The position numbers and the translations under genes were made by a program. From the NCBI GenBank assembly GCA_023386315.1, contig JAEWJZ010000020.1, forward strand, positions 1 through 59,507: a stretch of 59,507 nt of DNA, read 5' to 3'. Source of the DNA: Bacillota bacterium (GTDB lineage Bacteria > Bacillota > Clostridia > Lachnospirales > Lachnospiraceae). The notes under the pieces were generated by a model that made no database searches, was not told the DNA's origin, and worked only from the letters and a program-made list of their open reading frames with translations. Within the stretch, counting starts at the first letter, position 1. Each line of letters opens with the position of its first letter. Shown one piece after another: positions 24,386-31,974 of this stretch.

Positions 24386-25381
24386 ATGCTGGAAGGAAGA
24401 CCGTTTCAGGGCCGTGCACTGGAAGAATTAAAACAATTTTTAGCCAGTCAGGATCTTAACTATGATGAAGGGATTGAATATAGTGCGTGTGTACTTGATG
24501 ATGATTACAAAATCATTGCAGCAGGTTCAGTGGAAGAGAATGTGCTAAAGTGCATAGCAGTGGATCCTCTTCATCTTGGAGAAGGATTATCCGGCAGCGT
24601 GGTTTCCCAGCTGGTTCAGTACGAGTTTGAGCATGGAAGAAGCAGGCTTGTCCTATATACAAAACCAAAGAATGAGGAAATGTTTAAAAGTTTAGGATTT
24701 TATACCGTATTCCGAACAAAATCTGTATTGTTTATGGAGAATGAAAAACAGGGATTTGAAAAATTCATCCGGGCAATACAGGAAATAACACCAATCGATG
24801 CCAAAGATTATGGGAAAATAGTTGGCGCTGTTGTAGCCAACTGTAATCCGTTTACACTTGGACACCGGTATTTAATAGAAGAAGCTTTGAAACAGTGTGA
24901 CTATTTGCATGTGTTTGTATTATCGGATAAGCGGACCTTTTACAGCGCAAAAGACCGTTATCAGATGGTTTTACGGGGAACAGAAGATTTAAAGAGAGTC
25001 ATTGTTCATCAGGCGTCTGATTATATGGTTTCTGCTGCCACTTTTCCCACTTATTATCTGAAAGAAAAGGTGTTTGCCAATAAAGCCAATTGTGAATTTG
25101 ATCTGGAACTGTTTGCAGAAAAAATTGCCCCTCCTCTTGGCATAACCAGACGCTTTGCAGGAACAGAGCCTATATGCAGAGTAACCGGTTCTTATAATAC
25201 CGCAATGAAACAGATTCTTCCTGAGTATGGAATAGAAGTCATAGAAATTGAACGAAAAACACAGGGAGAAGAAGTCATCAGCGCTTCGAGAGTCAGAGAA
25301 GCTGTTAAGAAAGGCAGGTTCCAGGATGTACAAAGACTGGTGTCGGAAACGACATGGAGATATTTAACACAAAAATCATAA
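24386..25381 (+). CDS. citC: [Citrate (pro-3S)-lyase] ligase
   Basis: A 331-residue CitC that acetylates the CitD prosthetic group with acetate and ATP, activating the lyase. It has a GNAT-like N-terminal domain (about 30-120) and a nucleotidyltransferase domain with the (H)xGH-type motif NCNPFTLGHRYL at about 150-162 and ISASRVREAV near the end. It is the last gene of the operon and precedes a stable hairpin. Confidence 0.92.
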   Translation: MLEGRPFQGRALEELKQFLASQDLNYDEGIEYSACVLDDDYKIIAAGSVEENVLKCIAVDPLHLGEGLSGSVVSQLVQYEFEHGRSRLVLYTKPKNEEMFKSLGFYTVFRTKSVLFMENEKQGFEKFIRAIQEITPIDAKDYGKIVGAVVANCNPFTLGHRYLIEEALKQCDYLHVFVLSDKRTFYSAKDRYQMVLRGTEDLKRVIVHQASDYMVSAATFPTYYLKEKVFANKANCEFDLELFAEKIAPPLGITRRFAGTEPICRVTGSYNTAMKQILPEYGIEVIEIERKTQGEEVISASRVREAVKKGRFQDVQRLVSETTWRYLTQKS

Positions 25382-25389
25382 GTATGAAG

Positions 25390-25437
25390 GTGAGCCGTTG
25401 CAAAAATAAGTGATATTACTTATTTGTAACGGCTCAC
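25390..25437. terminator. Hairpin between convergent citC and crotonase genes
   Basis: GTGAGCCGTTGCAAAAATAAGT-like left arm (25390-25411) pairs with 25418-25437 (ACTTATTTGTAACGGCTCAC), one bulge, 6-base loop. No strong T-run follows on either strand, so it could be a weak terminator or an mRNA-end stabiliser for both operons. Confidence 0.6.
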
Positions 25438-25442
25438 TGCAT

Positions 25443-26276
25443 TCATTCATTCCTTTGAAAACGTTCCCTGATTTTCATCAGTCTCTCAAAAATACCTTCC
25501 TCATCAATAGCCATGTCGTACATTTGGTGTGCAAGCTGGAATCCCTGATCGTTTACAAGGGCTTTTTTCCATGAGCGCGACAAAATCGAATGAGTAAGAT
25601 GTCTCGCAGAGCGGGGTGCCTGCATGATCATCTCAGCGAGTTCCCAGGCACGTGGAAGAAGCTTTTCTTTTGGCAGTACTTCACTGACGATACCCAGGTC
25701 TAATGCTGTCTGGGCATTCATATTCCTTCCGCTATATGCGTAAAATGCCGCTCTCTTGATGCCTGTCAGATTCTGAAGCGATAAGACGATTCCATCACCA
25801 GGAGATACACCGCCCAGGTAATGCGCATCGAAAAAGTCTGTACCTTCCGTACAAATTGTGATATCGCATAATGTTCCCATCTGCCAATGGGATCCGGTAC
25901 CGTTAATCGCTCCGATTGTTGGGATGTCTATACAAAAGATCATATTTTCAATCATTCTCAACGATTCATGATACATTTCCAGTTTCCGTTTCTTTGGCCA
26001 ATCCATAAATTTTGTTTTCCAGATATCAGGATTGGCTGCCTGCCATTGATCCCCTGTCCCGGTGAGAATCATTACTTCGTTTTCCGGATCACGGCCAATA
26101 TCTGACCATGCATTACCATATGCCGCCAGTGCTGGCCAGTCAAATTGAAACGATTCCCCGCGGGTGTGCAAACGCACTTCGAGTATGCCCTTACGGCGGG
26201 TCATTAAGAGTAAGTCTTTGTACTTTTCTGAATATTCTTCGAAGCTTGTAGGTCCCACCATACATCTCTCTGACAT
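25443..26276 (-). CDS. 6-oxocamphor hydrolase-like crotonase (paralogue B)
   Basis: A 277-residue crotonase-superfamily protein. By eye it aligns along its length with Rhodococcus 6-oxocamphor hydrolase, a retro-Claisen beta-diketone hydrolase (FEEYSEKYKDLLL, DRENKV-like DPENEVMILTGTG, LLPRAWELAE). The active-site His and Asp of that enzyme correspond to H130, H152 and D161. The position of the extra histidine found in paralogue A (H50) is a leucine (L50). It is the third gene of the minus operon, 90 bp after paralogue A and behind a strong terminator, so it is expressed by readthrough. Confidence 0.8.
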   Translation of the reverse strand: MSERCMVGPTSFEEYSEKYKDLLLMTRRKGILEVRLHTRGESFQFDWPALAAYGNAWSDIGRDPENEVMILTGTGDQWQAANPDIWKTKFMDWPKKRKLEMYHESLRMIENMIFCIDIPTIGAINGTGSHWQMGTLCDITICTEGTDFFDAHYLGGVSPGDGIVLSLQNLTGIKRAAFYAYSGRNMNAQTALDLGIVSEVLPKEKLLPRAWELAEMIMQAPRSARHLTHSILSRSWKKALVNDQGFQLAHQMYDMAIDEEGIFERLMKIRERFQRNE

Positions 26277-26301
26277 TTCAATTCCTCCTTTGCTACTAAA
26301 T

Positions 26302-26345
26302 AAAAAAGCCGCTTACCTTTCGTGGTGCAGTGAAAGGTAAGCGGC
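26302..26345 (-). terminator. Intercistronic terminator between the two crotonase paralogues
   Basis: GCCGCTTACCTTTC (26308-26321) pairs with GAAAGGTAAGCGGC (26332-26345), a perfect 14-bp stem. On the minus strand it is followed by six T (26307-26302). Only about 25 bases separate it from the paralogue B start codon, leaving no room for a separate promoter. Confidence 0.85.
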
Positions 26346-26366
26346 CCCTCTTAACTTCCGGTGATT

Positions 26367-27197
26367 TTATTTGCCCATTAAGCGCCCTTTCATTCTCATC
26401 AATCGTTCAAGAGCACCTTCTTCATCAATAGCCATGTCGTACATCTGGTGAGTAAGGTGGAATCCCTGATCGTTGACTAAGGCCTGTTTCCACGGACGGG
26501 ATAAAATGGAATGGGTAAGATGCCTGGTGGAACGAGGCGCCTGCATGATCATTTCTGCAAGTGCCCAGGCCCGGGGCAGAAGATTTTCACGGGGCAGCAC
26601 TTCACTGACAATTCCAAGATCTAATGCTGTCTTACCATCGATATTCTTACCAGTATATGCATAGTATGCTGCTTTCTTAAAACCTAACATATTCTGAAGT
26701 GTAAGTATCATTCCGTCACCAGGAGGCGTTCCTCCCAGAAAATGCGGATCAAAAAAGTCCGCGTCCTCTGTACAAATAGTAATATCGCAGAGCGTTGCGA
26801 TTTCACAGTGCGTTCCAGGACCATTAATCGCGCCGATGGTAGGGATGTCGATGCAGAATATCATATTTTCAAGCAGTCTCAGTGATTCATGATACTGTTC
26901 CAGTTTCTTTTGCTTCGGCCAGTCCATAAATTTCGTGTTCCATACGTCGGGATTGCCAACAACCCATTTATCACCTGTTCCTGATATAATCAAGACTTCA
27001 TTTTCAGGGTCACGGCCAATATCTGACCAGGCATGGGACCATGCAGTATGGGCTTCCCAATTATGCTCATACGGGCCTCCGTTGGTGTGCAGCCGCACTT
27101 CAATTATTCCGTCACGACGGGTCATTAATAGAAATTCTTTGTACTTCTCAGAGTACTCTTCAAACTTTGTTGGTCCAATCATACGTCTCTCTGTCAT
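26367..27197 (-). CDS. 6-oxocamphor hydrolase-like crotonase (paralogue A)
   Basis: A 276-residue paralogue of the next gene, about 70% identical by eye. H50, H130, H152 and D161 fall at the positions of the catalytic histidines and aspartate of 6-oxocamphor hydrolase, so this copy has the complete set. The expected reaction is hydrolytic C-C cleavage of a cyclic or linear beta-diketone (or related retro-Claisen step). The longer in-frame reading to 27404 is not used: ATG 27197 has AGGAGG and begins the homology. It follows the amidohydrolase gene by 28 bases. Confidence 0.82.
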   Translation of the reverse strand: MTERRMIGPTKFEEYSEKYKEFLLMTRRDGIIEVRLHTNGGPYEHNWEAHTAWSHAWSDIGRDPENEVLIISGTGDKWVVGNPDVWNTKFMDWPKQKKLEQYHESLRLLENMIFCIDIPTIGAINGPGTHCEIATLCDITICTEDADFFDPHFLGGTPPGDGMILTLQNMLGFKKAAYYAYTGKNIDGKTALDLGIVSEVLPRENLLPRAWALAEMIMQAPRSTRHLTHSILSRPWKQALVNDQGFHLTHQMYDMAIDEEGALERLMRMKGRLMGK

Positions 27198-27225
27198 TTT
27201 AATTCCTCCTTGTTTTGTTTCGATA

Positions 27226-28443
27226 TTATCTATTACTCTCAAGCCAGTCTCTGGCGAAAGCAGCGTAAACAGCAGCTCCCTTATTAAGCACATTATCTGA
27301 GAACTTCGCCTTTGGATGGTGCACAGGGTAACTATAACCTTCTTTGACATCACCCGCATTAAGAAATACTGAGGTACTTGGTACTGCCTGCGTAACAAAT
27401 GCAAAGTCCTCCGATCCCATTAATTTACCGCCGGGTATCAATTGTGTTATATCGACAAAAGAACCGGAGCCAAAGGTGTTTTCAATAGTGGTTTTCATCT
27501 GATGGTTAAGCTCGGTGTCAATTTTGACCGCAGGACAGCCCTTGGTATAAATCACATCTACCGCTGCATGAAATGTTTCTCCAATCCCTTTCGAAATTTC
27601 GTGGATACGGGTTTCGATTTTATCACGCAATACGGCGTTAAATGTTCGTACACTTCCTTTTATCCTGGCTGTATCGGGAATCACGTTGTTTGTACTTCCG
27701 CCCTCCAACACACCAATTGTAAGGACTGCGCTGTCAATCGGTGAAATTTCACGGCTTATGATGCCCTGCAGCGCCTGATAAAGATGAGAAACTACATTTA
27801 GTGGATCGACTGCGGCATCGGGCATCGCCCCATGTGCGCCTCTTCCGTGGATGATTACTTCGAACCAATCTGAAGAAGCTGAAATTGCTCCTCCAGTCTC
27901 TGGTATTACAAACACGCCGGCAGGAATCGGCATTCCGGTCAATACATGAAGCATCATTGCTGCATCTACTTTAGGATTTTCCAGAATCCCATTTTCCAGC
28001 ATCATCTTTGCTCCGTGCAAGGTTTCCTCACCTGGCTGAAACATAAGCTTAACCGTTCCATGAAGCTGCCCTTCGTTTTCTTTTAGTATCTGGGCAGCTC
28101 CCAGCAGCATTGATGTATGCAGGTCGTGGCCGCATGCATGCATATTTCCGTTCAATGACGCAAAAGGAATATCTGCCTCTTCTTTAATCGGCAGCCCATC
28201 CATATCCCCACGGAGGAGAATCACCTTCCCGGGCTGTTGCCCGCCAATGGTAACCATTAAGCCGGATTCGCCAACAGGAGCGGGCTTAAGGCCAATGGAC
28301 TCCAGGGCCTCCTTTACGTAAGAGGTTGTCTCTGGTAAACTTAAATCAAGTTCTGGAATCCCATGAAGATGATGCCTGTACATGACCATTCTTTCCTGAA
28401 GCTGATTGGCCGTGCATAAAAAGTCTCCAGTTTTTTCAACCAC
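27226..28443 (-). CDS. M20 family amidohydrolase (aminoacylase-like)
   Basis: A 405-residue metallopeptidase-fold amidohydrolase of the M20D group (hippuricase, IAA-amino-acid hydrolase, N-acetyl-diaminopimelate deacetylase relatives). RHHLHGIPELDL, LLRGDMDGLPI, MHACGHDLHTSMLLGAA and FQPGEE supply the di-metal ligands. GTG 28443 is chosen because AGGAGG lies eight bases upstream; the in-frame GTG at 28452 overlaps that site. As first gene of the operon it could release an acyl or amino group from a substrate whose diketone product goes to the crotonases (inference). Confidence 0.85.
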   Translation of the reverse strand: MVEKTGDFLCTANQLQERMVMYRHHLHGIPELDLSLPETTSYVKEALESIGLKPAPVGESGLMVTIGGQQPGKVILLRGDMDGLPIKEEADIPFASLNGNMHACGHDLHTSMLLGAAQILKENEGQLHGTVKLMFQPGEETLHGAKMMLENGILENPKVDAAMMLHVLTGMPIPAGVFVIPETGGAISASSDWFEVIIHGRGAHGAMPDAAVDPLNVVSHLYQALQGIISREISPIDSAVLTIGVLEGGSTNNVIPDTARIKGSVRTFNAVLRDKIETRIHEISKGIGETFHAAVDVIYTKGCPAVKIDTELNHQMKTTIENTFGSGSFVDITQLIPGGKLMGSEDFAFVTQAVPSTSVFLNAGDVKEGYSYPVHHPKAKFSDNVLNKGAAVYAAFARDWLESNR

Positions 28444-28510
28444 AAATAACACCTCCTAAAAACAAATTGATTTAGTATAGCAGCAGAGTGATAAGTGCTG
28501 CTCAAAATAA

Positions 28511-28590
28511 TTTAAGACTTTTTAAGAACAAAATCATTATACTTTCAAACTAAAACCATGTCAAGAGTATTTTAAGACTTTTTAAGAACA
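28511..28590. repeat. Two identical 20-bp direct repeats, candidate operator
   Basis: TTTAAGACTTTTTAAGAACA occurs at 28511-28530 and again at 28571-28590, exactly 60 bp apart and in the same orientation. Each copy itself has TTTAAGA twice, 10 bp apart, giving four half-sites on one helix face pattern. They lie between the divergent amidohydrolase operon and the regulator, just upstream of both promoters, so they are the likely binding sites of the regulator at 28676-29989. Confidence 0.75.
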
Positions 28591-28611
28591 TTTTTTGAAT
28601 GGGAGGGAAGA

Positions 28612-28640
28612 TTGAAATATGACATTTAATATGATATAAT
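28612..28640 (+). promoter_or_regulatory. Promoter of the divergent regulator gene
   Basis: TTGAAA (28612-28617), 17-base spacer, TATAAT (28635-28640). For the opposite operon a TATACT -10 lies at 28479-28474 on the minus strand without a clear -35, which would fit activation from the direct repeats. Confidence 0.65.
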
Positions 28641-28675
28641 TTTTCACATTGAATTGTTTATGAAAGGAATATACC

Positions 28676-29989
28676 ATGAAAATAAAGCTGGGTATCATCA
28701 CGCCTGAGACTCATATGGATTATTTCCGCGACATTGAAGAAGAATTGGGAGCGATTTGTCAGTTTCGTTTTCTTACGATCAGTAACTTCGGGGAAACAAC
28801 AGACGTATATTTGAAAAACCTGGGATTGGTGGACGGATTTGTTGTCAGTGGAAGGTTTCTTTATGAGTCAATAGATAAGGAATATCTGGATGAAAAAGTA
28901 CCTGTTCACATTCTGCAGGATAATGAGAATCTTCTTTACAGAGAACTTTTCCGGCTGTTAATCACAGAACCTGGGCTTGACATATCCAGGATCTATGTGG
29001 ATTATGCGTATGTTATCGATTCGTTCAGTGAATTTAGAAAATATCTGACTCATGAGGGAAAGCCCGTTGACAGCGGAGATCTGCTGGAACGGGTGGAGAC
29101 AATGCTGGAAAACCATATAACTTTGTGGGAAGAGAAGAAAACAGACTTATCTATCACGGCGTTCGGTCACTTTGTTCCAGAACTCAAAAAGCACGGAGTA
29201 AGGTATATCTTAATACGCCCCACTTTGGAAAATGTGAAAGAGACCATAAGAGAGACCATCAACGAAATTACTATCCTCAGGCTTAAGAACCAGAGGGCGG
29301 TTGTAGCATGCTTATCGGCCGAGACGGAGTACCCGCCATCTAAAGAGCAGCTTCATGAGCTGAAAGCCCTTGTCGGCAAATTTCTGCGCAGCGTGAATAT
29401 CGCAGACACGGCTCAGATTTCGGAAGGTGTTGTCAGACTATACACCACATATGGAAGCTTTATAAAAATTACCTCTGACGCGCAAAACTGCTCCCTGCTG
29501 GAATATCTGGATGAGTATGTGAGCGACGAAGTGAAAATCGGATGGGGCTCGGGGCATGAATATTATCAGGCAAACGAAAACGCCACCAGAGCTCACAGAC
29601 AGGCAAAAGCATTTGGGGGTAGCTGCAGCTTTTTTATAAATGAGAATCAGAAGGTTATCGGACCAATGCGCAGTATGAATGTCATGCAGTTCTCCGAACA
29701 GGGGGACCCGGAAATCATCGCATTGGCCAAACGTATGGGAATAAATAATATCAACTTACAGAAAATCATATCCTATGCAGAAATTATGAGAACTAATAAG
29801 TTGTCGTCTGAGGATGTTGCTCAATGCCTGTCCATTACCGTAAGAGGCGCAAACCGTATTCTTAACAAAATTGAAGAAAAGAAATATGCAAAAACGGTAT
29901 TTGAAAAACGGGATAACAGTAAAGGTCGGCCCCAAAAATACTATGAGCTGTTATTTCTGGACGAAGAGGGGAACAAATCAGGAGAATGA
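28676..29989 (+). CDS. Unfamiliar transcriptional regulator with C-terminal winged helix
   Basis: A 437-residue protein. The first 180 residues look like a PrpR_N/receiver-like sensor (IKLGIITPETHMDYF, LGLVDGFVVSGRFLYESI). The middle (about 205-330) resembles a degenerate GGDEF/CdaR-type domain with VKIGWGSGHEYYQANENATRAHRQAKAFGG. The C terminus (about 345-430) is a winged helix with TNKLSSEDVAQCLSITVRGANRILNKIEEKKYAKTV given here in part. I do not know a named family with this order. It is divergent from, and probably controls, the amidohydrolase-crotonase operon. Confidence 0.7.
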   Translation: MKIKLGIITPETHMDYFRDIEEELGAICQFRFLTISNFGETTDVYLKNLGLVDGFVVSGRFLYESIDKEYLDEKVPVHILQDNENLLYRELFRLLITEPGLDISRIYVDYAYVIDSFSEFRKYLTHEGKPVDSGDLLERVETMLENHITLWEEKKTDLSITAFGHFVPELKKHGVRYILIRPTLENVKETIRETINEITILRLKNQRAVVACLSAETEYPPSKEQLHELKALVGKFLRSVNIADTAQISEGVVRLYTTYGSFIKITSDAQNCSLLEYLDEYVSDEVKIGWGSGHEYYQANENATRAHRQAKAFGGSCSFFINENQKVIGPMRSMNVMQFSEQGDPEIIALAKRMGINNINLQKIISYAEIMRTNKLSSEDVAQCLSITVRGANRILNKIEEKKYAKTVFEKRDNSKGRPQKYYELLFLDEEGNKSGE

Positions 29990-29995
29990 TAATAG

Positions 29996-30036
29996 AAAAA
30001 TCACAGGAACAGAGGTAATCTGCCCTGTGATTTTTT
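29996..30036. terminator. Bidirectional terminator
   Basis: AAAAATCACAGG (29996-30007) pairs with CCTGTGATTTTT (30024-30035), flanked by A and T tracts that serve both the regulator (+) and the histidine kinase (-). Confidence 0.8.
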
Positions 30037-30067
30037 CAGCCTCCAAAGGTGAAGGAGCCAGCACAAC

Positions 30068-31138
30068 CTATATTTCAGCATTTAGGCCTAATGGCAATTT
30101 TACAATAAAAACACTGCCTTTCCCAGACTCACTTTGCACTTCAATTGTTCCTTCACATAGCTCTGTAATTTTCTTAACTAAAGTCAGACCCAATCCATTA
30201 CCAGCCAATGAGTGGGAGGTGTCTCCCTGAAAGAATTTGTCAAATATATGAAGCAGGATCTCCTCATTCATTCCGCAACCATTATCTTCAAGCCGAAAGA
30301 CAGCTTTTTGACCGCTCCGACATAGTCTTGCTTTTATTATTCCGCCAGTATTTGTGTATTTAATTGCATTGTCAAGAAGGTTAACCCATATCTGATGGAT
30401 TAGATTTTTATCACCAAGAATTTCAATTCCATCTTCAAGCCAAATGTCAACATGAAGATTTTTATCGCTCCATTTTGGTTCTAGCATAACAATCGCCAGT
30501 CTGATTTGTTCATCCAAACTATAGATCGTTTTTTCACTGATAATCTCTGTGCTTTCTATTTTTGAAAGGTTAAGAATGTTTGTGGAGAGATGAACAAGCC
30601 GCTCTGATTCCTGCACGATTATATTTAAATATTCCTGCTTTTCTTCGTCATCAGCGTCCCCCGCCTGCAATAGTCTGGCGAATCCACGAATCGAAGTAAT
30701 TGGTGTTTTGAACTCATGGGAGAAGTTCCTTACAAAGTCGCTGCGCAGGGTTTCGATACCTTTTAACTCCTGTACCATCTTATTAAAGCTTCCGGCGAGC
30801 GCATCCAATTCGAAGACAAAGCTGCCGTTTACCATAACCGAAAAATCACCCTGGGATACCTTTTCAGTCGCTTTCATCATGTCCCGGATTGGTTTGACAG
30901 AACGCCTGCTTAATAATGTTGCTATTACCACACCCAGGAAAATACTAATATATATCATTATGGAGATAGCCCGGCTTGGACTTGCATTCCCTTCCAAATC
31001 CATGATTCCTAATTTGTACAGCAAATAAGCAATCAGGCCAGCCGACAAAATGGAAAAGAGCATAACGCCAAAAACCAGAGCCACCAGGGAAACTGCAAGA
31101 CTAATTTTTATGGGCAGTCTTTTTTTTATCTTCTTCAT
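30068..31138 (-). CDS. Sensor histidine kinase
   Basis: A 356-residue membrane kinase with two N-terminal helices (about 10-42 and 57-77) enclosing a very short extracellular loop, a HAMP-like linker, HisKA with phospho-acceptor H141 (SHEFKTP) and HATPase_c with NLLDNAIKYT and DNGCGM plus GNGLGLTLV. The tiny external loop suggests sensing within the membrane, as in kinases that watch ABC exporters. Its start overlaps the regulator stop by four bases. It is divergent from the ABC exporter genes. Confidence 0.9.
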   Translation of the reverse strand: MKKIKKRLPIKISLAVSLVALVFGVMLFSILSAGLIAYLLYKLGIMDLEGNASPSRAISIMIYISIFLGVVIATLLSRRSVKPIRDMMKATEKVSQGDFSVMVNGSFVFELDALAGSFNKMVQELKGIETLRSDFVRNFSHEFKTPITSIRGFARLLQAGDADDEEKQEYLNIIVQESERLVHLSTNILNLSKIESTEIISEKTIYSLDEQIRLAIVMLEPKWSDKNLHVDIWLEDGIEILGDKNLIHQIWVNLLDNAIKYTNTGGIIKARLCRSGQKAVFRLEDNGCGMNEEILLHIFDKFFQGDTSHSLAGNGLGLTLVKKITELCEGTIEVQSESGKGSVFIVKLPLGLNAEI

Positions 31139-31809
31139 ACACGCCTCCCTATTTTATACCCCAGGCCGCGTACAGTAATAATTTCAAAATCGGGGTTGTT
31201 TCTAAATTTATCCCGCAATCTGTTTATATGAACATTTAAAGTGTGTTCGTCCGTCTCAGTCTCCAGTCCCCAAAATTCATCCATTAGTTGATTACGCGTA
31301 AAAATCACATTGGGATAACTCATGAGTTTAAAAAGAAGCTGAAATTCTTTCTTTGGCAATGTATGCTGTTCATTTTTCCATGAAACAGTGAGCGAATTGT
31401 AATCCGCTGTGGTTTCACCCATGATAACTCTGTGCTCGTTGGCAATTTGTGCCCGTCGCAAAAGCGCCTTTATTCGGAATAGCAATTCTTGTTCGTCAAA
31501 GGGTTTTGTCATATAATCATCCGTTCCGGCGAGAAAACCTTTATGCATGTCTTTCGTCTCATGATTGGCTGTTACCATTAGTATTGGAATATTCTCCCCC
31601 ACATCCCGTAATTGCCCGCAGAATTTATAACCATCCATGCGGGGCATCATTAAATCCAGGACAATCAGATCGAATCGCTGTGTTTCCATCCTTTCAAGCG
31701 CCTCAAGGCCGTCTTTTGCAGTATATGTGCTATAGCCGCCGTGTTTTAGTACAGCGCACATTAGTTTTTGGGTATTTATATCATCTTCAACAATTAAGAT
31801 ATCAAACAC
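31135..31809 (-). CDS. OmpR-family response regulator
   Basis: A 224-residue regulator. The receiver has D9-D10, phospho-acceptor D52 (LDLMMP) and the lysine of TKPF; the C-terminal half is a winged helix (DEHTLNVHINRLRDKF, VRGLGYKIG). It starts at GTG 31809 behind GGAGGTGAT. Likely targets are the repeats upstream of the divergent ABC transporter. Confidence 0.92.
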   Translation of the reverse strand: MFDILIVEDDINTQKLMCAVLKHGGYSTYTAKDGLEALERMETQRFDLIVLDLMMPRMDGYKFCGQLRDVGENIPILMVTANHETKDMHKGFLAGTDDYMTKPFDEQELLFRIKALLRRAQIANEHRVIMGETTADYNSLTVSWKNEQHTLPKKEFQLLFKLMSYPNVIFTRNQLMDEFWGLETETDEHTLNVHINRLRDKFRNNPDFEIITVRGLGYKIGRRV

Positions 31810-31857
31810 AATAGATCACCTCCATGGTAAGTATTATATACACATAAAGTAAACGGA

Positions 31858-31908
31858 ACATCAACTGACTTTTGGGTAAAAATTGATGTTCAGTTGATGT
31901 TTTATAAT
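31858..31908 (+). promoter_or_regulatory. Regulatory region of the ABC-2 exporter
   Basis: ACATCAACTGA (31858-31868) and TCAGTTGATGT (31890-31900) are perfect 11-bp inverted repeats. TTGATGTT is repeated at 31883-31890 and 31894-31901, an 11-bp period typical of OmpR-family tandem sites, right before TATAAT at 31903-31908. The nearest -35-like hexamer is poorly spaced, in line with an activated promoter. Confidence 0.55.
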
Positions 31909-31974
31909 TATAGTTCATTATAGCGTTAATTTAAATAATAACGCAAAACGAAATTTACAAAAGGAGTGTATAAA

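Noticed and set aside
28479..28502. AGCAGC...GCTGCT inverted repeat as an operator
   Set aside because: The arms are only 6 bp and low in information; the 20-bp direct repeats nearby are far stronger candidates.
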